A DNA stretch of 64,000 nucleotides from Collybiopsis luxurians FD-317 M1 (lineage: Eukaryota; Basidiomycota; Agaricomycetes; Agaricales; Omphalotaceae): positions 1 to 64,000 of the forward strand of contig KN834787.1 of NCBI GenBank assembly GCA_000827265.1, read 5' to 3'. The first letter of the stretch is position 1. Every line of letters begins with the position of its first letter. The position numbers and the translations under genes were made by a program. Below are positions 56,804 through 64,000 of the stretch, in pieces. The notes beneath the pieces were generated by a model, which searched no databases, was not told the DNA's origin, and saw nothing but the letters and a program-made list of their open reading frames with translations.

Positions 56804-56918
56804 TAACCCCTTCTCCGTTAACAAATTACAATCAAAGCTGTAAGAATCAAGAACCCATCAGTTCTATATCTAGCGTCCAAGCAAGAGACGCTTTCAGATA
56901 CGGGTGGTCGGCCAGTAG
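56804..56918. repeat. Dispersed direct repeat, copy 2
   Basis: Second copy of 51201-51314 in the same orientation, from TTAACCCCTTCTCCGTTAAC to GGTCGGCCAGTAG. Sequence beyond both ends differs between the copies. Confidence 0.75.
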
Positions 56919-57046
56919 TCCAAGCTGACGAATTCCCACTTGCAGTCGTCGACTTTGCTATCCTCGGTTCTCCCGGCTTGCTTAGCACTCAACACCCTCT
57001 GACGTGGGCCTAGATTTAACGAAGCTGGTCTTCGGCGGCGTAGATG

Positions 57047-57204
57047 GACGGGTATGGGGCAGTGCTTCTCTCGGCCGACGGGAGTCGGTAAACGGGGTTG
57101 TGCTTGCTGACCTCCGCAGCGCAAAGAGACGGGTATGGGGCGGTACTTCTCTCGGCCGATGGGAGTCGGTAAACGGGGCTGTACTTGCTGACCTCCGCAG
57201 CGCC
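57047..57204. repeat. Tandem repeat, about two 81-bp units
   Basis: The unit starts GACGGGTATGGGGC at 57047 and again at 57128, and contains CTTCTCTCGGCCGA, GGGAGTCGGTAAACGGGG and CTTGCTGACCTCCGCAGCGC. The two copies differ at about five sites. Because 81 is a multiple of three, the repeat is also visible in translated frames, but no gene is supported. Confidence 0.85.
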
Positions 57205-57425
57205 TGCGTTAAAGTATATCGAAGATGGCACCACCCAGTTGTGGTCAAGGGCGCAGGTAACACCGGTACGACCTGGATTCGGTACGACAGGCCAAGTTGA
57301 GGGATGTCGCAAGTAAGGATTGCAGGTGGACCGCTTCGCTACTCTGACTCGGAGCAGAGGAGGAGCCCCAGGCGAAACACCAAAAAGTAAAGCAGCCAAA
57401 AACAACCCTAGAAAAACCCTAAAAG

Positions 57426-57446
57426 TAGATAGATAGATAGATAGAT
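57426..57446. repeat. TAGA microsatellite
   Basis: About five tandem TAGA units. Confidence 0.9.
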
Positions 57447-58421
57447 GTAGAATTAAAATAGTAAAAACCGAAAAGTAGGTAGCAACGATATGAAGCCAAA
57501 CAAAGCAAAAAAAGGAACCAAGTACTTACAAGTAGATAATACAACCGAACAAGGTGCCTATCAAAAACGGGTAAGGGAATGCCTGGACCACCGAGAGACC
57601 TGCTAGACAGGTTTGTAGGTGGGGCTTCTAGGACCTTCAAGTTAGTTCACATGCAATAGCAATACGATAGCATTAAGTAGATTATTTACTATTCGATAGA
57701 TACCTACATACCATCTCGGATAACTCAGCGATCTTTGATCATGGAATAGCTTTTGTCAGTTGTCCCGTCAATTATACCCAATCATTGATCCCAATTCTCG
57801 ATCCAATGAAGCGTAGGCTGCAAAGTGAGCGCTCAGGATTAGACGCCTGAATCACGTTTTGCAAAAGCTTGCTTTGACCTTCCTCATTTGATCTTGTTCC
57901 TGAACCTCACGGTTGCTTTCAGCATTTCGCCCTCTTTTCGAAATGTTTCCCGTACCCATTGCCCTCAAGAATCTTCCACGATGCATCAGATGCTTCTGCG
58001 TCACAATCGCACTTGGTTGGCCGGATTGAAGAGTGAGGCGGGGGTGCTTTGAGCCGGATTCTCTGTTGCCATCGTAGCCTCGTTTTCACATCTGCAGGAA
58101 AGGAAAGAAATCTAGTAACTTTCAGAGCAGAAAAGGGTACGTTTGTACATTTTTAGAGAAATTTCGTTTGTGGGCATCTGGGTTTGTGGTACAAAGGCAC
58201 AAAGGTCTTTTTTGCTTTTGTTTACTGCTTTGTCCTCGGCAGTAGAGAGAGTGGCCCAATATGGCATCGTTGCCGCTAGCCAGTTGAATAAAGCTATTGG
58301 ATCATCCATGTTGGTCTTTCTCTTACTCTCTCAATCTCGGGCTCAAGTTTAACGATATTTATCTCTACCGCTCAGCCTCACGCTACTCAATATTCAGAAC
58401 GTCGACACAGCTATACAGGTT

Positions 58422-60703
58422 ATGGCCCGAAGCATCATTCCAATGTCTTCGCATCTGTCGACGGCTGCGCCGGGCAATGATAATGCTATCAAGAACTACG
58501 CTCGCCACACACTTTTGAAAGATGCATTTTCAGCCGCCGGAGTTCAGAGTGCTGGATTCACTCGTGACACGACCGGTTTGCCCTCCCACTCGAATTCCTA
58601 TCATTCATCTCCGCCTTTCGTTGAAGCTTTGCCCGGCGACGGTCGAAATGTCATGAGTGTGGCTGCAAAATCGAATCAGATTGGTCTTCATCATAGTCCA
58701 CCCCAAGCCATTCAGTCGTCATCATATAGCCATCCTCCATCTTCCTCAACCTCCCTGAGTCTTGGCTCCAACCCATACTCCCATCCCAGCAACTTACCTG
58801 CGTTATCCCTCCTCGAGCAATACCAAAACAGAGCTCGATCTGCGATGCGCCAAACACCTCTTCACGGCGGTGACGATAGTTTAGCGCGCTTTTTGGGGGG
58901 TGCAGACGTATCGACACCCACACCCTTGTCAATGTCCTCGCCGAATGTGGATGGGAACTTTGCGGCTAATCATGGGCAGCAGCAGCAGGTGCTTTCTCCT
59001 TTTGTGGCCGCGCAGAGACAGGTACGAGCTTGAACTTTCTCGGGAATCGCGTCGGTTCTTATAATGAACAGAATAGCTTTGGATCGCCGTCCCACTCCCA
59101 TTTTCAACTTCCTGCATTTGTACAGGCACCTTCGACGCTATCGGTACCATCCTCGTCTATAGGTAGACCTTCTCCACTGTCTTCACGCCCGCCGTCGGCC
59201 CTAGGCGTTCCGGATGCCCCCACTTGGAATCTCTCTGTCCCTTCTACAACCAGTCAACTCTCTAGTCATTCAGCTGGAGTATCGTCGATATTGCCTGCCA
59301 GTACAACTCCATCAACGGAGCGTAGGGGAATACCGATGCCCCACTCCTCGTTACCAATGCCTTCAACGACTCGTGTTAGTCCACCGACTCCGGCGCCGGC
59401 ATCTGCGTCTAACCGACACGTTGCTCCATCCCAACATCAGCAATGGTCCTCACCGGTACAGTCTCCAGTGCCTGTCTCACGCCAGTTGCTTGAGAGGCCA
59501 GTCGCGCAGACCTCCCAACCCTCCACTACCCAACAGCCTCAAAGACCGAAACCTCAACGGCGAAACGCTCAAACACGTACCCCTTCAATTTCCTCTGCCT
59601 CTGCTCGTCCCTTGGAGCAGCCGAATGGTGACGTTAGCAGTACTAACATAGCTCGTCGGGGACGAATTGATATGCCTTCGAGCGCCTCAAGCCTCTTTGC
59701 CCAGATTAGGTCATCGGACACTACTTCCCCTTCCACTATGATGAACACGCCACAACGTCCACAGGACCACGCGGCAGGTCCTTCATATCGTTCGTCGCTG
59801 TCGAATTTGCAAACTTTCTCTGCCCTCAACCAGCAGCACTTGATGACAGTGACTGCACAGTCTTCTACAGTTGGGACTGGTGAAGTTGACCCTCGTCGGG
59901 CCACCGATTCTTCTGTGAAAAAGAAGAAAAGGAAAGCTAGCGCTATGGACGAAGTGGCCCGGGGTGCATCTACCGTACCCAAATACGATAGTCACGCCGG
60001 TAATCGTTCCATACCGATATTCGTGCCTTCCAGGTCGAATTCCCCAGCGCCACTCCCTATCGAACACCAAAGCCCATCATTTGCTCCTTCGGCGGGATCT
60101 TTATCCATCCCGTCGTCTGCATCAGCTCCTGCTGCTGCTCCTACGCTTTCCTTGTCTCAGGATGACTATGAAGAGTTCATCTCCAAAATCTTGCCACAGT
60201 TTCCTACACCGACACGTCCCGAACTCGACTCCATACTCAAAACGCAAACAATCAACCCTCGGCTCCTTCAACCCCTCCCTCTCAACCAGTTACGTCTTTC
60301 TACGATCCATCCGGAACAGCTGTACATTCGCAAGAAAGCCAGGCTCATGAATTCCGAGTTAGAGACGGCCCAAAAAGTCCCTACAGTTTCGGAATTGATA
60401 AAGTCGGTGCCGGAGTGTGACGAGCTGAGTGACGAAGAAGAACAGGAAGCGAGGATTGAGAGGGAGAGGTCGCGGTTGGAGGAGCGGGTGCACTTTTATC
60501 AATTCAATTCAAACGCCGATGATGAGTTGGATCCGGATAAGATAACTCTCGCAGAGTTGTCTACGTTCCCCCCATATGCTTACTCTGTGATGCCAAAAAA
60601 CGAGTTGGATGGGGTTGGATCTGCGCTTCAATCCGTCCCGCTTGTAAACCCAGATGGGTGCCTCCTTGACGAGTGTATCCTGTGTATGATTGCCTCTGGC
60701 TGA
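58422..60703 (+). CDS. Ser/Pro/Thr-rich orphan protein with conserved-looking C-terminal region
   Basis: Exons 58422-59021 and 59072-60703 give 743 residues, joined by a 50-nt phase-0 GT-AG intron. Most of the protein is low-complexity Ser, Pro, Thr and Gln, with a Lys-rich patch (VKKKKRKAS, about residue 500) that could be a nuclear localisation signal. The last 190 residues look folded: DDYEEFISKILPQFPTPTRP, a helix with ARLMNSELETAQKVPTVSEL, an acidic/basic charged helix (DEEEQEARIERERSRLEERV) and a hydrophobic end. No domain recognised. A nuclear regulatory role is a guess from composition. In-frame ATG at 58443 is an alternative start. Confidence 0.72.
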
Positions 60704-60916
60704 GGACGATTGTAACGATGCTTTGATGATTGTAATTTCGATTCTAGCGTTTGTATTTTTAAACGATTATGTATTTGTAAACTAATACAAGCTTTTGATA
60801 TCCAATACTCAATATCCACAAATCTACCTGATTGACAGCATTGGGAAATCTGCTGATCGTAGCTCATTGCGTCATCGAATCATACCATTACATGCGTCAG
60901 GAGCAAGTCTGGAGTA

Positions 60917-62120
60917 ATGCCTCCAATCTGCCCATCGATTACATCCTCTTTCGACGTTTATAGTTCATCAGGTGAGCTTCTAACCTCGGTATCTATAAGT
61001 AGTTCAGACCAGAGAGATAGGATCAACACATGCATCCCATCCACATTCCACGCCCTCGATGTTCACATTTGGCCAGCGAGAGTCACGAAAATTCATTGAT
61101 CTCCTCCTCCAGGTAACCAACAACAAATGGACCAATATGGACGTGAATAAGGAGGTCAAGGTTAGACAGGACTTATTTTAACTCGGTGGAACCAGAGCAT
61201 TTCCTTAGTCGTCTTGAACTTAGGTTGGAGATTTTGGTCGCCTCGACCGAGCAACGGGGGAGCTTCTCATAGAGGGAAATCTTTATGAGCATCCGGATAC
61301 TCGTGCAGTAATGGAGGATTATCCTGTCAAGACCACTGCGCCAGTTGATATCGAGCGGTATACATCGGGAGGGGTCAGGGAGATAGGCTTATCTCCTAGC
61401 GTCGACATTGGATTGTATGTTCATTACTTTGTTATTATTACATTTCGCACTCCTAACGCGACCTATAGCCAGAATTTAGCCGAGGCAGGTTTCGAAGGAA
61501 AATGGGAGTTCAAAAATTCTCGCGGAGCACTTTTGATTCTCCTCCTCCCCCGTATACATAGCATGCAGGGCTTTCCGACGGGAACCATACTTGAAAAACG
61601 CTTCAAATCCCTTCTGAAAGGTAGGGCAATCTGTACAGATGTCGTCAGTTGCCCTGCATTCTTCCTTTATCTCGGAAAAAGCAGTGAGTTGAGCATCTTT
61701 ATTCATTCCTCCTTAGCACATTATTAAACTCTCCAAGAGGATCACTTGTTCGAGCTCAGTCTAAAAGTTGATGTCCCTATCGCTTCTGCTGTTCCCGGAC
61801 TAACAGTAGGAGGAGGTATCGGTACAAAATGGAAGGCTGGTGGCGCACAAGGGATTCTCAAACAAGGCTTCAACGATAAAGGCGAACACGTATTTTTTCC
61901 TCTATATTCTTTGAAAGGGATTAGTTGGGGAAGAGTGGGGTCCATCTCTCGTTCAGCTGGACCCGTAGATGAAGCATCTGTGTCAGTTTCCGTACTCGTT
62001 CCGTGTAACTGCTCGCTCACACATTGCTTCAGGCTCGAAGATGCAGAGACACCGTGGATTGAACTTGACGATGATGGAGAAGAACTAGATTTCCCTATTG
62101 ACAGTGATGAGCCGGTTTAG
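60917..62120 (+). CDS. Orphan protein, six exons
   Basis: Exons 60917-60971, 61021-61154, 61224-61414, 61469-61683, 61738-61981, 62033-62120, giving 308 residues with all junctions in phase. Readable landmarks: FGQRESRKFIDLLLQVTNNK, VGDFGRLDRATGELLIEGN, GFEGKWEFKNSRGALLILLL, SCPAFFLYLG, GGGIGTKWKAGG, and an acidic end with TPWIELDDDGEELDFP. I believe similar proteins recur in Agaricomycetes, but I cannot name a domain. There is no signal peptide or membrane helix. The last intron (donor GT|GTCAGT at 61982) was chosen over reading through because the read-through sequence looks intronic. Confidence 0.68.
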
Positions 62121-63009
62121 GTTGCATTATACTCCGAGTCTGCCCCCCTTTCCTATGCGTGTATCAATACTTTATAATGTACTATCGCCCGAATGAGATA
62201 GGGTATGGGGCCACAAGTAGCAGGGGCCGCAAGTAGCAGGAGGCCGAACACCTATTTTTGTTTCTTACAGTCTTCATGAGGAGGGAGAAGTACTTAGGCA
62301 TATGATATGTATGTACAAAAAGTAGTTACTGAAATGGGATGGACGTACTGAGAGTTTTCATCTGATCAGTACTACCAGACCCTCAACCCTTGTCGCTATG
62401 ATTAAAGACATCTTGAGGCTTGAGGCTTAATTTGAAAGGACTGATTGGGTCCCTCTATGAAGGAGTGAAATAATAAAATTGAATGACATTACAGTCATAC
62501 TTTCCTTGAAAGTCCCAGCTGGGTGTCCTTCACAGGTTTCCATTGGGAGGGAGAGTCCCAGATACTGAATGTTTCATTTTTTGAGAAATAATAATGAAGT
62601 CTTGACTCCTGAAGGTAGAAGGCAGCGAGGGCAAGAAAACTGAACATACTCAGAACGGACCACAGTAAAAAATGAGGAAAAAAGGATGCGAAATGGACGA
62701 TGGAAGGCACCTGCAGTGCCATTTATGGCAGGAGCAAAGGCGTAAACGAGCCGAACCTAAAGGTATATAGGGTGACTAAACTAACTGCCAGGTCTTAAGC
62801 TCGAGTACCATCAAAGTTATTTCTACTGTCCTTCTGGACGATAGCAATCCGTGTGGAAGGGTTCGAGTTAGCTCTGGGATTCCATCGCGACTTTGTAGGA
62901 ACCCAGCTGAGGCGAGCAATCTACGGGCTTGGCACTGATGATACCATTCATACCTGAATACTCGGATAGTTAAAAAAAAAGAAAAATACCAGCCATAAAT
63001 TTCCGTATA
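62121..63009. other. Intergenic, no gene seen
   Basis: Minus-strand frame 62495-62722 contains a hydrophobic segment (FLLWSVLSMFSFLALAAFYL) but no further support. AAGTAGCAGG repeats at 62215-62240. Confidence 0.35.
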
Positions 63010-63062
63010 GCCCACTGTCTATTCTAAGAGTCTGATGCTCTATCCGATTGAGCTAGGCGGGC
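63010..63062 (-). tRNA. tRNA-Lys(CTT)-like pseudo-tRNA lacking the T arm
   Basis: The minus strand reads GCCCGCCTAGCTCAATCGG then ATAGAGCATCAGACTCTTA, which matches the acceptor 5' strand, D arm with A box and anticodon-arm 5' half of tRNA-Lys(CTT). After a few bases AGTGGGC could close the acceptor stem (one mismatch), but no variable loop, T arm or B box is present. The structure is therefore a deleted tRNA or a tRNA-derived fragment, not a functional gene. No tRNA 3' half was found in the next 100 nt. Confidence 0.5.
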
Positions 63063-63529
63063 CTTGCATAACATTTTCTTTCACCTATCTTTCACATATC
63101 AGATACGAAATCCAGGTATGGTAGAACTACAGGAAACTAACTGCATCATGTGGATAACGATACAAAAAGGAACGACAGAGAGAGGAGGGATAGGCCGAGG
63201 AACTTGAGAAATTGATTCAGTGAAGATGACAGGTTGACTTCATGCACAGCGGCTCAAAATTCTCCACTCTGACAGAAGATTCCTGTGCCTCTTTCTCTGC
63301 CTTTGCCACCTACCCCTGGAATGCAACAGGAACTAGGAGCAGATGTGCTTATTGAATTTAACAGTGCTTATGTGCAGACCTTGGAATCTAATTCTGTGGG
63401 CAAAATAAGTTTCCAATGATTTATCGCAAATCAAAAGGTGTCCAATCTAGAAGACCAATTACCTCTATAGTCTCTCGGACCTTATTATACAGATAAATCT
63501 AGAATAAGTTACTTTTGAAAAATTAGATT
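63063..63529. other. Intergenic, no gene seen
   Basis: 3' flank of the MATE gene. No feature recognised. Confidence 0.4.
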
Positions 63530-64000
63530 CTAGTCGTGAGTGCTGTGAACGCTGCTCCTTCCACTGCAACAACTACCCGAGCTTGATTCAGCGTCCTCAG
63601 CGGCAGCCCAAATTCGACTTTTCCTCCGACTGTCAGCTCGTTCTCTCTCCTGCTCCTCCCTCTCTCGTTCTCTCTCTCCCTCCTCCTCCACCCTCTTTTC
63701 CACTTTCTTAACCTCTTGTTCCCAGTCTGGCGTCCACACGCTCATCGCAATGCCAAAGCCGGCGCAATAGATGAGCGCGATTGTAAGTCCCACCCAGAGA
63801 CCCGCAAGTCCCATATGTGTAGAGGATGAGAACGCGAGGAAGATACCAAACGGAATTCCGAGAACATAGTACGCGCTGTATAAGGAAGGGGTTAGGTTAG
63901 GTCAAATGTAAGGAGCTTTAGAGCACAGCATGCGCACGTAATGTTCAGTACTGCACCCAAGACTTGTTTACTCCTCGCCCGTAGGATGCCAGATGTAATA
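63530..64000 (-). CDS. MATE-family efflux transporter, C-terminal part (runs off window)
   Basis: Two exons are visible: 64000-63938 (continuing outside the window) and 63875-63530, with a 62-nt GT-AG intron. The upstream exon reads SGILRARSKQVLGAVLNI, and the last exon starts AYYVLGIPFGIFLAFS, then MGLAGLWVGLTIALIYC. This is the late-helix signature (GxGxQ..GA..N, YYxxGIP) of MATE multidrug and toxin extruders, which export organic cations or metabolites in exchange for protons or sodium at the plasma or vacuolar membrane. The cytoplasmic tail is long and highly charged (Glu/Arg repeats), then Ser-rich. Confidence 0.85.

Larger units (their letters stand above)
56919..58421. other. Intergenic with tandem repeats
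   Basis: Holds the 81-bp tandem repeat, a TAGA microsatellite and the upstream region of the gene at 58422. The GC-richer part 56920-57370 differs in composition from its surroundings and may be a truncated retroelement end. No enzyme-coding frame supports that. Confidence 0.4.

Noticed and set aside
51201..56918. A full LTR retrotransposon between the two 115-bp repeats
   Set aside because: No gag, protease, reverse transcriptase or integrase frame lies between them. The interval holds a pseudokinase gene and an NLR relic.
56982..57405. Arg/Pro-rich proteins over the 81-bp tandem repeat
   Set aside because: They are open in several frames only because the repeat length is a multiple of three. 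No start context, splice sites or domain.

Overview
This window looks like a gene-moderate to accessory stretch of a mushroom-forming basidiomycete (Agaricomycete) chromosome. The evidence is intron-dense genes with mostly 50-90 nt GT-AG introns, lineage-typical families (DUF6533 membrane proteins, NACHT-type NLRs, a URE2-like GST, a PCL-type cyclin, DUF829 hydrolases), a non-autonomous Tc1/mariner element and a hAT relic. I built the exon models by hand from splice signals and reading-frame continuity. Most close with an exact multiple of three, but none is backed by transcript data.

Layout. 1-4.2 kb: repeat-rich, no recognisable gene. 4.2-6.7 kb (minus): a divergent transketolase-family enzyme. 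8.6-10.7 kb (plus): NLR-A, flanked by two diverged copies of a small coding remnant. 12.6-14.5 kb (plus): a low-complexity Q/P/S-rich protein. 14.6-22.7 kb: a segmental duplication of about 3.1 kb, each copy carrying a DUF829 alpha/beta hydrolase and an orphan protein here called the D family. In copy 1 the hydrolase is broken and D is open. In copy 2 the hydrolase is open and D is frameshifted. 23-27 kb: a 3 x 148 bp minisatellite, a hAT transposase relic, a rotted third copy of the duplicated unit, an unknown gene and a 600 bp TA-flanked inverted-repeat element. 27.8-29.6 kb (minus): a third D gene and a PCL-type cyclin. 29.6-34 kb: no convincing gene, but one long hairpin. 34-39 kb: a DUF4604 protein, NLR-H and an SYN8/syntaxin-8-like Qc-SNARE. 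40.2-41.4 kb: a predicted secreted kinase-like protein. 41.7-50.2 kb: a DUF6533 remnant and an intact 15-exon DUF6533 gene, a GST, inverted-repeat elements and a second multi-pass orphan membrane protein. 51.6-54.3 kb (minus): a pseudokinase-like protein, head to head with a degraded third NLR (54.8-56.2 kb) that contains an assembly gap. 58.4-62.1 kb: two orphan genes. 63.5-64 kb: the 3' end of a MATE transporter.

The most interesting signal is a short motif of about 20 residues (pattern F-x-x-S-x-x-[FV]-x-I-x-x-G-x-F-[NQ]) found in six genes of otherwise different architecture: both NLRs, the pseudokinase and all three D proteins. In the two NLRs and the pseudokinase it is the first exon, and each time that exon ends in phase 1 right after the motif, so it behaves like a shuffled module. 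By analogy with fungal NLR/effector pairs that share an N-terminal amyloid motif, it may be a homotypic signalling module. That functional reading is inference only.
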